The translations under genes and the position numbers were made by a program. Below, piece after piece: positions 1-8,712 of a stretch of 64,000 nt of DNA (its first letter is position 1; every line of letters begins with the position of its first letter). The notes beneath the pieces were generated by a model that made no database searches, was not told the origin of the DNA, and worked only from the letters and a program-made list of their open reading frames with translations. Source of the DNA: Demequina muriae (GTDB lineage Bacteria > Actinomycetota > Actinomycetes > Actinomycetales > Demequinaceae); NCBI RefSeq assembly GCF_030418295.1, contig NZ_JAUHQA010000001.1:930001-994000 (forward strand), in the 5' to 3' direction.

Positions 1-118
1 GCGGCACCAAGGTCGAGGAGACGCCCTGGCTGCGCACCTGGCGACGGTGGACGACGGCGCCGATGGCGGCTCCCACAGCGAGCGCGACGGCAGCGACCAG
101 CCACATTTCGGGGGGCAT
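1..118 (-). CDS. Sensor histidine kinase, N-terminal start only (SenX3/PhoR-like), cut by window edge
   Basis: Only the first 39 codons are present, running off position 1. The ATG at 118 opens a peptide with one strong membrane segment (about residues 5-23, Ala/Val/Leu-rich) followed at once by basic residues, the usual start of a membrane-tethered SenX3/PhoR-type kinase. The identity rests mainly on context: in actinobacteria the phosphate sensor senX3 lies next to gpmA and phoU, both of which follow here, and the intergenic region carries a PHO box. A TACTGT hexamer (positions 125-130 complemented) ends 6 bases before the ATG, so the mRNA may be leaderless. No catalytic domain is in view, so the kinase call is inference. 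Confidence 0.6.
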   Translation of the reverse strand, partial: MPPEMWLVAAVALAVGAAIGAVVHRRQVRSQGVSSTLVP

Positions 119-124
119 GGGGTC

Positions 125-183
125 ACAGTAACCACACGCACCACGGTTCACCCAATGTTCAGGGGCGTCACCGAAAGTTCACC
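125..183. promoter_or_regulatory. PHO box (PhoP/RegX3 operator) between sensor kinase and phoU
   Basis: Direct repeats of the GTTCACC type occur at 146-152, 157-163 (GTTCAGG), 167-172 (GTCACC) and 177-183 (GTTCACC), that is at roughly 11-, 10- and 10-bp steps. This is the actinobacterial PHO-box layout. The array covers the expected -35 region of the leaderless kinase promoter (its -10-like TACTGT is at 125-130 on the minus strand) and lies about 80 bp upstream of phoU. It fits activation of both divergent genes under phosphate limitation. Confidence 0.75.
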
Positions 184-260
184 CATGCACCAGTGGGTTC
201 CTTCCGCGCCGCCGGGGGCGGATGACACACTAGGGGCAACGTCACACCCCGAGGAGAACC

Positions 261-920
261 ATGCGCACCCTGTTCACCGCAGAGATGTCGGAGCTTGCCG
301 ACGACCTGACGACGATGGCCCGCCACGTGGAGTCCGCCATCACGCGCGCATCCGAGGCGCTGCTCACTCAGAACGTCGAGCTCGCCCAGCAGGTCATCGC
401 CGACGACGCCAAGCTGGATGGTCTCGAGGAGACCGTCGACGAGCGATGCGTGCTGCTCATCGCTCAGCAGCAGCCCGTGGGCCTCGACCTGCGGAGCATC
501 GTCGCGTCGCTGAGGATCTCGGCGGCGCTCGAGCGCATGGGCGACCTCGCCCAGCACATCGCCGAATCCGCGCGCCGCGCTTACCCCGGCTCCGCGATTC
601 CCGCGGGCCACGAGGAGATCTTCGCCGGCATGGCGGAGGCGGCCAAGAAGGCCGCGACGGAGGTCATCGAGCTGCTCGAGACCCGCGACCTCAACGTCGC
701 GGCGGGGATCGTCTCGGATGACGACGCCCTCGACCAGCTCCACTCGCTGGCGTACAAGACGATGCTCTCCGACGAGTACTCCGGCTCCACGCAGGAGACG
801 CTGGACATCAGCCTGCTCGCGCGCTACTTCGAGCGGTTTGGCGACCACGCCGTGGGCGTGTCCCGCCGCATCGTGTACTTGGTGACCGGCGACGTGACGG
901 GCGAGCGCGGCCGCATCTAG
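261..920 (+). CDS. phoU: Phosphate-specific transport system accessory protein PhoU
   Basis: The 219-residue protein has the usual PhoU length and its two three-helix-bundle repeats. Each repeat ends in the diagnostic acidic metal-binding motif: ERMGD near residues 94-98 and ERFGDHA near 193-199. PhoU binds the phosphate transporter and the sensor kinase in the cytoplasm and keeps the phosphate response off when phosphate is ample. The ATG at 261 has a good ribosome site (GAGGAG, 249-254). The gene is divergent from a putative SenX3-like kinase across a PHO box and convergent with gpmA across a strong terminator. No pst transport genes are in view. The family call is secure; its exact partners here are inferred. 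Confidence 0.95.
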   Translation: MRTLFTAEMSELADDLTTMARHVESAITRASEALLTQNVELAQQVIADDAKLDGLEETVDERCVLLIAQQQPVGLDLRSIVASLRISAALERMGDLAQHIAESARRAYPGSAIPAGHEEIFAGMAEAAKKAATEVIELLETRDLNVAAGIVSDDDALDQLHSLAYKTMLSDEYSGSTQETLDISLLARYFERFGDHAVGVSRRIVYLVTGDVTGERGRI

Positions 921-965
921 CGCGCACCGCCCTCGCCGGCCCCCGCATCGGCCGTCGGGACAAGA

Positions 966-996
966 ACGGGCCCCCTGCCACTGGCAGGGGGCCCGT
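966..996. terminator. Bidirectional terminator hairpin between phoU and gpmA
   Basis: A perfect 15-bp inverted repeat (966-980 and 982-996) with a one-base centre lies between the convergent stops of phoU (920) and gpmA (1035). A T-rich run follows on the minus strand. It can end transcription from both sides. Confidence 0.85.
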
Positions 997-1034
997 CCTG
1001 TTCGGCCACGCGATGAGAGGGTGACCGAGAGTCC

Positions 1035-1778
1035 TTACTTCTTGCCCTGGTTGGCGACCGCCTGAATGGCCGCCGCGGCAGCGTCCGCATCCAGGTAGGT
1101 GCCGCCGGCCTTGACCGGCTTGAGGGTCTCCTCATCGAGCTCGTAGACGAGCGGGATGCCGGTGGGCACGTTCACGCCCACGATCTCGTCGTCGCCGATG
1201 CCGTCGAGGTACTTGATGATCGCGCGCAGCGAGTTGCCGTGCGCCGCCACCATGACGGTCTTGCCGTCCTTGAGGTCGGGCACGATCGCGTTGTCCCAGT
1301 AGGGCAGGGCGCGCTCGAGCACGTCCTTGAGGCACTCCGTCTTCGGGGTCGGCTCGCCGGCGTAGCGGGGGTCGCCCTCCTGCGAGTACTCGTTGTCGGC
1401 GGAGATCTCCGGCGGCGGCACGTCGTACGAGCGGCGCCAGGTCATGAACTTCTCCTCGCCGAACTGCTCGAGGGTCTCGGCCTTGTTCTTGCCCTGCAGG
1501 TCACCGTAGTGGCGCTCGTTGAGGCGCCAGTCGCGCTTGACGGGGATCCAATGACGGTCCGCCGAGTCGAGCGCCAGGTTGGCGGTCATGATCGCGCGGC
1601 GCAGCAACGAGGTGTGCACCACGTCGGGCAGCACGCCCTCGGCCTTCAACAGCTCGCCACCGCGGACGGCCTCGCCCCAGCCCTTCTCGTTGAGGGGCAC
1701 GTCGACCCAGCCGGTGAACAGGTTCTTGGCGTTCCATTCGCTCTCGCCGTGGCGGAGCAGGATCAGTGTGTAGGTCAT
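1035..1778 (-). CDS. gpmA: 2,3-bisphosphoglycerate-dependent phosphoglycerate mutase
   Basis: The enzyme interconverts 3- and 2-phosphoglycerate in glycolysis. The 247-residue product carries the histidine-phosphatase signature RHGES (9-13) with the phospho-accepting His10, a second Arg at 61, Glu88 ([12 protein letters not shown]) and the second catalytic His180 in AAHGNS. Length and motifs match the dPGM family closely. The ATG at 1778 begins directly with the first beta strand. In mycobacteria gpm1 adjoins senX3-regX3, and the same neighbourhood (kinase start, phoU) is kept here. It is convergent with phoU. Confidence 0.97.
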   Translation of the reverse strand: MTYTLILLRHGESEWNAKNLFTGWVDVPLNEKGWGEAVRGGELLKAEGVLPDVVHTSLLRRAIMTANLALDSADRHWIPVKRDWRLNERHYGDLQGKNKAETLEQFGEEKFMTWRRSYDVPPPEISADNEYSQEGDPRYAGEPTPKTECLKDVLERALPYWDNAIVPDLKDGKTVMVAAHGNSLRAIIKYLDGIGDDEIVGVNVPTGIPLVYELDEETLKPVKAGGTYLDADAAAAAIQAVANQGKK

Positions 1779-1837
1779 GAAAACAGCCTAGCGCCGATGC
1801 GCGGGCGGGGCTGTGGGCCCACGGTCCCGTCCCGCCC

Positions 1838-1898
1838 GGGTACAGATCCTTCCTCCCCGGCGCCCCATGAGCGCGAACTGGGTACAGAACCTTCCTCC
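1838..1898. repeat. Two 19-bp direct repeats, 42-bp period
   Basis: The 19-mer GGGTACAGATCCTTCCTCC (1838-1856) recurs with one change as GGGTACAGAACCTTCCTCC (1880-1898). The pair sits just 3' of the lactonase gene (stop at 1918) and upstream of gpmA. A copy of the dispersed CCGATGCG word follows at about 1794. Function unknown: tandem operator or a relic of a longer repeat are both possible. Confidence 0.7.
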
Positions 1899-1917
1899 AG
1901 GGAGGGGGCGAGGCGGG

Positions 1918-3009
1918 TCAGGCCGGGTGGGCGACGACGCAGGCGGGACTCGGCAAGGGGGCGGTCGAGAACGGCAGCGTGGCGATGTGGCCCACCTCAG
2001 GCTCGGGCGGCAGGGCGAGCACATCGGCCAGCGCGAACGTCCGGACCTCGTGCCCCCGCTCGGCGCCCACATGCAGGCGGTCGCCCACCACGGCGAAGTG
2101 GCGCGGCCAGTGCCCCGCGTCGAAGCACCCGCGGTAGCGGGGCTCGCCCTCCGGCGACAGGTCCACCACCGAGATCACGTCGCAGCCCCGCACTCCCAGC
2201 AGGAGCACATCGTCCGTCGCGAGCAGCACGTGGGAGTCGTTGATCTCGTCGCCGGTGCGCTGCGGTGCGGTGGTGCTCGCGATGTCGAACACCACGGCGG
2301 CGGTGCCCGATGCGGCGTCCCAGCGGAGCGCGCGCAGCCGGTGGTCGAGCTCGGACAGGACATAGATCCACTCGCCTCGCACCGCGAAGTGGCGCGGGCC
2401 CGCGCCGGGCGGCAGGGTGGCGGCGATGCCGTGATCCTCGAGCAGTCCGTCCTGCTGGATCGCGTACCGGCGCAGCTCGTCGGTGCCGAGATCGGCCACC
2501 AGCACGTGGTGCCCGCCGGGCCCGAAGCCGGCCGAGTGCGCGTGGGACGCCTCCTGGCGGTCCTCGCGCGGGCCGGAGCCCTCGTGACCGAACACCTGCG
2601 CCGGGACGTCGGCGAGCGGCATCCCCTGCTCGTCGAGCTGCACGACCGCGAGATCCCCGCTCATGTAGTGGCTCACGTACAGGGTGCGGGCGTCGCCGCT
2701 GAGAAGGAGGTGACAGCCCGAGGCGCCGCCGGTGAGCACCGTGGAGACCACGCGCGGCTGCTCGGGATCGCTCACGTCGATCGCGTGCACCTCCGTGTCG
2801 TCGGTCTCGCTGATCGCATAGAGCAGCGCACGATCCGGGTGCGCGACGACGAACGACGGGGTGGGGAGCTCGAGAGCGAGGTGAGCGTCGGCTGCAGTCT
2901 GTCGCCACAGGCCCTCGCCCAGTCCGGACGGGGTGCCCAGGCCGGCCTCGGGGTAGGTGCCCCACCAGACGGCGCCGTGCTCGGACACCTGAGGGATTGC
3001 GTCGGTCAT
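1918..3009 (-). CDS. Lactonase-family seven-bladed beta-propeller protein (6-phosphogluconolactonase-like)
   Basis: The product (363 aa) has the blade-like repeats of the YbhE/Pgl lactonase fold, with recurring motifs such as SHAHS, GPRHFA and WPRHFAV and strand pairs of the pattern VLVADLGTDELRRY. Members hydrolyse 6-phosphogluconolactone or act on other sugar lactones; no pentose-phosphate neighbour fixes the substrate. Two Met codons start the frame (3012 and 3009). An AGGAG site leaves only 1 base before the first but 4 before the second, so 3009 is chosen. It is monocistronic, between gpmA and the lsr2 terminator. No signal peptide is seen. Confidence 0.8.
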   Translation of the reverse strand: MTDAIPQVSEHGAVWWGTYPEAGLGTPSGLGEGLWRQTAADAHLALELPTPSFVVAHPDRALLYAISETDDTEVHAIDVSDPEQPRVVSTVLTGGASGCHLLLSGDARTLYVSHYMSGDLAVVQLDEQGMPLADVPAQVFGHEGSGPREDRQEASHAHSAGFGPGGHHVLVADLGTDELRRYAIQQDGLLEDHGIAATLPPGAGPRHFAVRGEWIYVLSELDHRLRALRWDAASGTAAVVFDIASTTAPQRTGDEINDSHVLLATDDVLLLGVRGCDVISVVDLSPEGEPRYRGCFDAGHWPRHFAVVGDRLHVGAERGHEVRTFALADVLALPPEPEVGHIATLPFSTAPLPSPACVVAHPA

Positions 3010-3027
3010 CATGCTCCTCTCACACGC

Positions 3028-3060
3028 GCGCGGCCCCGCCCGAAGTGGGCGGGGCCGCGC
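3028..3060 (-). terminator. Terminator of lsr2
   Basis: A 14-bp perfect G+C stem (3028-3041 with 3047-3060) and a 5-base loop start 9 bases after the lsr2 stop. There is no T-tract, which is usual for high-GC actinobacteria. Confidence 0.7.
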
Positions 3061-3069
3061 GACACGTGC

Positions 3070-3384
3070 TCAGTTGGCCTTGGTGTAGGCCTCTCGAATC
3101 TCAGACGAGATTCGACCACGTTCCGACACCTCGAAGCCGTTGTCCTTGGCCCACGCCCGCACCTTCGCGGAGTCCGAGCGGCGTGACCGCGTCGCCCCGC
3201 CGCGCTTGGACGTCACGCGGCGCGCGCGATCGGTCCAGGTCTGGAAGTCCGCACGCATCTGTGCCGCATTCTCTGCGGAGAGGTCGATCTCGTAGGAGAC
3301 ATTCTCGAGCGAGAAGCTCAAGGTCTCGGTGGCCTCGCCTCCATCAACATCATCGACGAGGACAACCTGCACTCTCTGTGCCAT
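3070..3384 (-). CDS. lsr2: Nucleoid-associated silencer Lsr2
   Basis: The product (104 aa) begins MAQRVQVVLVDDVDGGEA, the canonical Lsr2 start, followed by the N-terminal dimerisation domain, a basic linker (about 55-72) and the C-terminal DNA-binding domain with the RGR minor-groove hook at residues 89-91. Lsr2 is the actinobacterial H-NS analogue; it binds A+T-rich DNA and silences foreign genes. An upstream ATG at 3429 is rejected because a near-consensus promoter lies between it and 3384, while 3384 has the site AAAGGG. The gene lies next to lysS as in mycobacteria. The A+T-rich upstream region could allow autoregulation. Confidence 0.95.
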   Translation of the reverse strand: MAQRVQVVLVDDVDGGEATETLSFSLENVSYEIDLSAENAAQMRADFQTWTDRARRVTSKRGGATRSRRSDSAKVRAWAKDNGFEVSERGRISSEIREAYTKAN

Positions 3385-3413
3385 CTTCCACCCTTTCTGA
3401 AGCGGTGCGCTCA

Positions 3414-3442
3414 GAATTACACGCGCCATGGGAATCCGTCAA
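3414..3442 (-). promoter_or_regulatory. lsr2 promoter
   Basis: On the minus strand, TTGACG (3442-3437), a 17-bp spacer and TAATTC (3419-3414) form a near-consensus housekeeping promoter. Transcription would start near 3407, about 22 bases before the lsr2 ATG. It also rules out the longer open frame as the real gene. Confidence 0.8.
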
Positions 3443-3521
3443 ACAGTGCAGCATTCGCGCCTATGAGAATATTCCCGAGGGATTTGTCGAACGTTTCGAG
3501 AATGCACCGCCGCTATTGTGG

Positions 3522-3713
3522 TCAACCCTGCTGCGGGGCGTTCTCCGCTTCGTCGGGCGCCTCGTCGGAAGGGTGACCAGCGGCATCGTCGTTGCGCGCG
3601 AGCGCCGCGCGCTCGTGACGATCGGCACGCACCACCGCGCGCATCGCGAACCAGAACAGCAGACCGACGCCGATGCTCGGAATCAACCCGGCAAGAATGG
3701 CACCCCAGTCCAT
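3522..3713 (-). CDS. Small single-span membrane protein, unknown function
   Basis: The 63-residue product has one membrane helix (about residues 5-25) followed by an arginine-rich then acidic, probably disordered tail. GGAGGA lies 8 bases before the ATG, inside the end of lysS, and the start is 3 bases after the lysS stop, so it is likely translated by coupling to lysS. I do not recognise a family. The ribosome site and tight spacing argue that it is real. Confidence 0.65.
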   Translation of the reverse strand: MDWGAILAGLIPSIGVGLLFWFAMRAVVRADRHERAALARNDDAAGHPSDEAPDEAENAPQQG

Positions 3714-3716
3714 GCG

Positions 3717-5225
3717 TCAGTCCTCCGTGGGCTTCACGAGTGGAAAGGTGATGGTCTCGCGAATGCCGAGGCCGGTGAGCGCCATGAGCAGCCGGTCCAT
3801 GCCCATGCCCATGCCACCCGCGGGCGGCATCGCGTGCTCCATAGCGGTGAGGAAGTCCTCGTCCAGTCCCATCGCCTCGTCGTCGCCCTGCGCGGCCATG
3901 CGCGCCTGCTGCTCGAATCGTTCGCGCTGCACCACCGGGTCCACCAGCTCGGAGTAGGCGGTCGCGAGCTCGAAGCCGCGCACGTAGAGGTCCCACTTCT
4001 CCACGATTCCCTCATGGACCCGATGGTCACGGGTGAGGGGGCTGGTCTCCACAGGGAAGTCGCGCACGAACGTGGGGGCAGTCAGCGCGTCGCCCACGTA
4101 GTGCTCCCACAGTTCCTCGACGAGCTTGCCGTGGTTCACGCGCTTGGGGTCCACGGACACGTCGGCCGCGTCGCACCACCGCTGCAGCTGATCGATCGAC
4201 GTCCGTGGCGTCACCTCTTCGCCGAGTGCCGCGGACAGCGACCCGTACATGGTGAGCTCCGCCCACTCCCCCGACAGGTCGTATTCCTCGCCGCTCGCGA
4301 GCGTGACGATCTCACTGCCATACACGTCTCGCGCCGCGCCTTGAATGAGATCGCGCGTCAGCGTCGCCATGGTGTCGTAGTCGCCGTAGGCTTCGTACGC
4401 CTCCAGCATCGAGAATTCCGGCGAGTGCGACGAATCCGCGCCTTCGTTGCGGAAATTGCGATTGATCTCGAAAACCTTCTCGATTCCACCGACCACCGCG
4501 CGCTTGAGGAATAGCTCGGGGGCGATGCGAAGGAACAGGTCGATGTCGAACGCGTTCATGTGCGTGGTGAACGGGCGCGCCGCCGCACCGCCGTGCTGGG
4601 TCTGCAGCATCGGCGTCTCGATCTCGATGAATCCTCGCGAATGAAGCGACTCACGGAGGCTCCGCATCACCGAGGCGCGATTGCGCACCATGTCGCGCGC
4701 GATCGGCCGCGCAATGAGGTCGACATAGCGTTGGCGCACGCGCGTGTCCTCAGCGAGGTCCTTGTGCAGCACGGGCAGGGGACGCAACGCCTTGGCGGCG
4801 ATCTCCCAGCGGTCCGCGAAGACGGACACCTCGCCCCGGCGCGACTTGATGACGCGCCCGTGGGCGAACAGGTGATCGCCCAGATCGACGTCCGCCTTGA
4901 AGGCCGCCAGCGACTCCTCGCCCACCTCGGCCAGGCTCAGCATGATCTGCAGGCGCTCCCCCGCACCGTCCTGGATCGACGCGAAGCACAGCTTGCCGGT
5001 GTTGCGCACGAACACGACGCGGCCGGCCACGCCCACGACGTCGGCGGTCTCCTCACCGGTCTCGAGGCGGTCGTACTCGCGCTTGACGTCCGCGATCTCG
5101 TGGGTGCGAGGCACCGAGACCGGGTAGGCCTGTCGGCCCTCCGCGATGATGCGGTCGCGCTTGGCGCGGCGCACTCGCATCTGCTCGGGTACGTCGTCAG
5201 GAGTGGTGTTAGGCGCGTCAGTCAC
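3717..5225 (-). CDS. lysS: Lysine--tRNA ligase, class II
   Basis: This enzyme charges tRNA-Lys. The 502-residue protein has an N-terminal OB-fold anticodon domain (about 60-160) and a class II catalytic core: motif 2 ([14 protein letters not shown], about 257-270) and motif 3 ([13 protein letters not shown], about 470-482). It starts at a GTG (5225) encoding MTDAPN; an internal Met at codon 17 is a possible alternative. The gene precedes the small membrane ORF and lsr2, the order seen in many actinobacteria. Confidence 0.97.
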   Translation of the reverse strand: MTDAPNTTPDDVPEQMRVRRAKRDRIIAEGRQAYPVSVPRTHEIADVKREYDRLETGEETADVVGVAGRVVFVRNTGKLCFASIQDGAGERLQIMLSLAEVGEESLAAFKADVDLGDHLFAHGRVIKSRRGEVSVFADRWEIAAKALRPLPVLHKDLAEDTRVRQRYVDLIARPIARDMVRNRASVMRSLRESLHSRGFIEIETPMLQTQHGGAAARPFTTHMNAFDIDLFLRIAPELFLKRAVVGGIEKVFEINRNFRNEGADSSHSPEFSMLEAYEAYGDYDTMATLTRDLIQGAARDVYGSEIVTLASGEEYDLSGEWAELTMYGSLSAALGEEVTPRTSIDQLQRWCDAADVSVDPKRVNHGKLVEELWEHYVGDALTAPTFVRDFPVETSPLTRDHRVHEGIVEKWDLYVRGFELATAYSELVDPVVQRERFEQQARMAAQGDDEAMGLDEDFLTAMEHAMPPAGGMGMGMDRLLMALTGLGIRETITFPLVKPTED

Positions 5226-5282
5226 GCCCTCTAGGGTACCGGCGCGCCCGCTGCGGCCGATGCGCGGGCACCGGTCGACGCG

Positions 5283-6182
5283 TCAGCTCAGGTCGAGAGC
5301 AAGATCCAGGATGGGACTCGAGTGCGTGAGCGCGCCCACCGACATGAAGTCGACTCCGGTCTCGGCCACGTCGCGCGCGCCGCTCAGGCTGAGTCCGCCG
5401 GTGGCCTCGAGTCGCACTCGGCCCACCTCGGGCTCCCGCTCGCGCACGCCCCGGACCAGGTCGCGCATCTGCTCGAGGGACATGTTGTCCAGCATGAGGA
5501 ATCGTGCGCCTGCATCGATGGCCTCGTGCGCCTGAACGGCGCTCTCCACCTCGACCTGGATGGGCACGTCCGGGGAGTAGGCGCGGATCGCGTGGATCGC
5601 TCCCGCCACGGACCCGGCCGCGACGATGTGGTTGTCCTTGACCATGGCGCAGTCGAACAGGCCGAACCGCTTGTTCGTGCCGCCGCCCGCCCGCACCGCG
5701 TACTTCTCCAGCTCGCGCAGGCCCGGCGTGGTCTTGCGGGTGTCGAGCACGCGCGCTCCCGTCCCGTCGAGCGCATCGGCCCAGCGACGAGTGTGGGTCG
5801 CGATGCCCGAGGCACGCGACAGGAAGTTCAGCATGGTGCGTTCGGCGATGAGCACCACCTGCCCTGCACCCGAGACGTCGGCGACGGGGGCGCCTGCGTC
5901 GAGACGGTCGCCGTCGGAGGCGCGCAGGTGCACGGTGGGAACGGGAAGGTTGAGGCGCTCGGCGACCTGGTGGAGCGTCTCGGCGATCACGGGGATGCCC
6001 GCGACCACGCCGGCCTCTCGCACCACGATCTGACCCGTCACCACCGTGGACGCAGGAATGGTCGCCAGCGTCGTGACGTCGCGGCCGGGCTCAGCGCCGA
6101 GGTCCTCATCCAGCGCCTCACCCACCGATGAGGCGAGCCATGAGGCGCGCAGCCGGCGGTCCTGCGGAAGGTCTTCAGGCAT
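5283..6182 (-). CDS. nadC: Nicotinate-nucleotide diphosphorylase (carboxylating)
   Basis: NadC converts quinolinate and PRPP to nicotinate mononucleotide, CO2 and pyrophosphate in de novo NAD synthesis. The 299-residue frame from the ATG at 6182 shows the family signatures: TRKTTPGLR, KYAVRAGGG, KDNHI, EVEVES and LDNMS, which hold the phosphate- and quinolinate-binding Arg, Lys and Glu residues. An upstream in-frame ATG (6332) would add 50 low-complexity residues and is rejected. It lies 229 bp after nadB with a large hairpin between, so it may have its own promoter. nadA is not in the window. Confidence 0.96.
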   Translation of the reverse strand: MPEDLPQDRRLRASWLASSVGEALDEDLGAEPGRDVTTLATIPASTVVTGQIVVREAGVVAGIPVIAETLHQVAERLNLPVPTVHLRASDGDRLDAGAPVADVSGAGQVVLIAERTMLNFLSRASGIATHTRRWADALDGTGARVLDTRKTTPGLRELEKYAVRAGGGTNKRFGLFDCAMVKDNHIVAAGSVAGAIHAIRAYSPDVPIQVEVESAVQAHEAIDAGARFLMLDNMSLEQMRDLVRGVREREPEVGRVRLEATGGLSLSGARDVAETGVDFMSVGALTHSSPILDLALDLS

Positions 6183-6327
6183 GATCACGCCCACCAGAGT
6201 ACGACCGTTCGGCGCGCTCACGGACCATGCCCACTGCGGCTTCGACACGCCAAGAGTGGCCGATGTCACACGAGAGAGGTACCGTCTGACGGTGGGGCGT
6301 GGTCGATCGACGACGGCGCTGAGGGAC

Positions 6328-6375
6328 TGCACGCGGTGGCGCGCGTCGGCTGCGGTCGGCGCGCCGCCGCGTGCA
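6328..6375 (-). terminator. Large hairpin between nadB and nadC
   Basis: A 16-bp stem with one mismatch (6328-6343 with 6360-6375) and a 16-base loop lies 37 bp after the nadB stop and about 150 bp before nadC. It could be a terminator or partial terminator that sets the nadB:nadC ratio. No leader peptide or known riboswitch core was recognised. Confidence 0.5.
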
Positions 6376-6411
6376 GGCGAGTGGGCCGAGCCGACCCTGC
6401 CGCGGGCGCCG

Positions 6412-8106
6412 CTAGCCGAGTTCGAGCGGCGCGCGCATCAGCGCCAGTTCTCCATCGGAGTCCAGGGTGGCGGCCAGCCGCACTCGCCAGTGCGCATCGT
6501 CCGCCTCGGGGAAGTCCTCGCGCAGGTGTCCACCACGTGTCTCCTCGCGCTCGAGGGCCACCGCGGTCAGCACCGATGCGACGGCCAGGATGTTGCTCGT
6601 CTCCCACTCCGCGGTCTGCGGCGTCGGGGTGCGCAGCGCATCGGCGCGGAACTTGGCCCTCAGGGAGGCCAGTCGCTCCGCCGCGCGCTCGAGCTTGGCG
6701 GCCACCCGCACGGGGCCCGCGCCTCGGTGCGCGGCCGATTGGATCTGCGGCCGAGCCGTCGCCGGCACCAGCGCGGCCGGGCCGGAGCGCTCCACGGGCT
6801 CACGCTGGCTCACCACCCCGTCCGCCACGGCGCTCGCCGCATCGGCCGCCGCGCGGGTGGCGAAGACCAGGCCTTCGAGCAGCGAGTTCGACGCGAGCCG
6901 GTTCGCGCCGTGCACGCCGGTGCACGCGGCCTCGCCGATCGCATAGAGGCCGGCCTGGGTGGAGCGGCCGCGCAGATCGGTGAGGATGCCTCCTGAGTGA
7001 TAGTGCTGGGCGGGAGCCACCGGGATGAGGTCCCGCGCCATGTCGATGTTCCGCTCTTCGAGTCGCTCCCAGATGGTGGGGAACCGGTCCTTGAGGAACC
7101 CTTTGCCGAGGTGGCGGCAGTCAAGGAAGACGTTCTCGGAGCCCTCGTCCTCCATCATCGCGACGATGCCCTTGCTCACCACGTCGCGGGGAGCGAGCTC
7201 GGCCATGGGGTGACGGTCGACCATGAACCGCTCGCCGGTGGCGTTGAGCAGGTGTGCGCCCTCTCCCCGCACGGCCTCGGAGATCAGCGGCTGCTGACCG
7301 CGAGCCGCGGAGCCCTGCCACAGCACGGTCGGGTGGAACTGCACGAATTCGAGGTCCGCGATCGCGGCGCCTGCGCGCAGCGCCGCCGCGAGCCCGTCGC
7401 CGGTGGCAGAAGCGGGATTGGTGGAGGACAGAAAGACCTGGCCGATGCCACCCGTCGCAAGGATCACGGACTTGGCGAGCGCGGCGCCCACGCCGTCGCG
7501 AGAACCCTCGCCGATGATGTGCAGGGTGACGCCGCACACGGGCCCGGGCCTGCCGTCGCCATCCGGGGCTGAGGTGAGCAGGTCCACCACCATGGCGTGC
7601 TCGATCACCTCGATCCCGGGGTCGTTCTCCACCGCCGCGAGCTGGGCGATGAGCGCCCGAGAGATCTCGGCTCCCGTCGCGTCGCCGCCCGCGTGCGCGA
7701 TCCGGTCGCGCATGTGGCCGCCCTCCCGCGTCAGGGTGATATCGCCGTCGGGGCCGGTGTCGAAGTTGGCGCCGCGCGTGACGAGCTCCCGCACGCGGTC
7801 AGGGCCCTCGGTGACGAGCGCCCGCACGGCCTGCTCCGAGCACAGCCCGGCACCGGCGACGAGGGTGTCCTGCAGGTGCTCGTCGGGGGTGTCCTCGGGG
7901 TCGAGCGCCGCGGCGATGCCGCCCTGGGCCCACACGGTCGAGCCGGAGCTCAGCTCCCCTTTGGTCACCACCAGCACGCGATCGACCTTGGCGCGCAGCT
8001 CCAGCGCGGCGGTGAGGCCTGCGATGCCGGAGCCCACCACGATCACGTCGGCGTTGATGGTCCAGCCGGGCTGCGGCGCGGCGAGTCGGCGAACGAACGA
8101 ACTCAT
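6412..8106 (-). CDS. nadB: L-aspartate oxidase
   Basis: NadB oxidises L-aspartate to iminoaspartate using FAD, the first step of de novo NAD synthesis. The 564-residue product has the FAD dinucleotide fold GSGIAG (25-30), the succinate-dehydrogenase-like core with STVWAQGGIAA, the substrate-region motif HYHSGGI and the second FAD segment GVHGANRLASNSLLEG. Length is normal. The C-terminal helical domain follows. The gene is separated from upstream panD by a nested palindrome (8135-8239). The partner quinolinate synthase gene is absent here. Confidence 0.96.
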   Translation of the reverse strand: MSSFVRRLAAPQPGWTINADVIVVGSGIAGLTAALELRAKVDRVLVVTKGELSSGSTVWAQGGIAAALDPEDTPDEHLQDTLVAGAGLCSEQAVRALVTEGPDRVRELVTRGANFDTGPDGDITLTREGGHMRDRIAHAGGDATGAEISRALIAQLAAVENDPGIEVIEHAMVVDLLTSAPDGDGRPGPVCGVTLHIIGEGSRDGVGAALAKSVILATGGIGQVFLSSTNPASATGDGLAAALRAGAAIADLEFVQFHPTVLWQGSAARGQQPLISEAVRGEGAHLLNATGERFMVDRHPMAELAPRDVVSKGIVAMMEDEGSENVFLDCRHLGKGFLKDRFPTIWERLEERNIDMARDLIPVAPAQHYHSGGILTDLRGRSTQAGLYAIGEAACTGVHGANRLASNSLLEGLVFATRAAADAASAVADGVVSQREPVERSGPAALVPATARPQIQSAAHRGAGPVRVAAKLERAAERLASLRAKFRADALRTPTPQTAEWETSNILAVASVLTAVALEREETRGGHLREDFPEADDAHWRVRLAATLDSDGELALMRAPLELG

Positions 8107-8134
8107 GGGGTCAACCTACCGGCGACCCCTCCAC

Positions 8135-8239
8135 GCCCTTCACTACGAACCGCTGCGGCGCCGACACTCCGAACTCAGCCCCCGCATCGGCCGGTATGGA
8201 CGGCGTGTCAGGGGGAAATGGGGTTCGCAGTTGAAGGGC
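8135..8239. repeat. Nested palindromic repeat, copy A (3' of panD)
   Basis: Outer arms GCCCTTCACTACGAACC (8135-8151) and GGTTCGCAGTTGAAGGGC (8222-8239) are near-perfect complements. Inside are CGACAC, 10 bases after GAACC, and GTGTCA, 11 bases before GGTTC. The loop holds the word GCATCGGCC (8184-8192). It begins 12 bp after the panD stop. The same architecture recurs in five other intergenic sites in the window. Confidence 0.85.
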
Positions 8240-8250
8240 CTCGAGCGGGC

Positions 8251-8712
8251 TCAGGAGCGGAAGGCCTCCCAGCCCTTCTCGTGGAACTCGTGCACGGGCA
8301 CGCCCGACCGCTCGAGGCCATACCCGTCGGGCACCGTGCCGGGGTCGTCGCATTCGGACACGATCCGGTTGTCGCCGTCCACGAACACCACGTGGGGCTC
8401 GAACGTGCGCGCCTCGTCGTCCGCGAGCATCCCGTACGCGATCACGATGATGGTGTCGCCCGGGTTCACGAGGTGGGCTGCTGCGCCGTTGATGCAGATC
8501 TGCCCGGTGTCGGGCTCGCCGGGGATCGCGTACGTCGTGAGCCGCGCTCCGTTGGTCACATCCACCACGTCCACCTGCTGGCCCGGGAGCAGATCCGCGC
8601 GCTCCATCAGCGTGGCGTCGATCGTGATCGATCCCACGTAGTGCAGGTCTGCCTGGGTGACGGTGGCGCGATGGATCTTCGCGATCATCATGGGCCTGAC
8701 GAGGCTGGTCAT
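8251..8712 (-). CDS. panD: Aspartate 1-decarboxylase
   Basis: PanD makes beta-alanine for pantothenate. The conserved self-cleavage region [17 protein letters not shown] places the Gly27-Ser28 bond at which the proenzyme splits to form the pyruvoyl group; the conserved [18 protein letters not shown] segment follows. At 153 residues it is slightly longer than the usual 120-140, with a few extra residues at both ends. The start codon overlaps the panC stop by four bases (ATGA), so the two are coupled. A nested palindrome follows the stop. Confidence 0.95.
   Translation of the reverse strand: MTSLVRPMMIAKIHRATVTQADLHYVGSITIDATLMERADLLPGQQVDVVDVTNGARLTTYAIPGEPDTGQICINGAAAHLVNPGDTIIVIAYGMLADDEARTFEPHVVFVDGDNRIVSECDDPGTVPDGYGLERSGVPVHEFHEKGWEAFRS

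Noticed and set aside
3385-3429. An earlier start for lsr2 at 3429
   Set aside because: It lies upstream of the -10 of the mapped-by-eye promoter, and the family's conserved start is at 3384.
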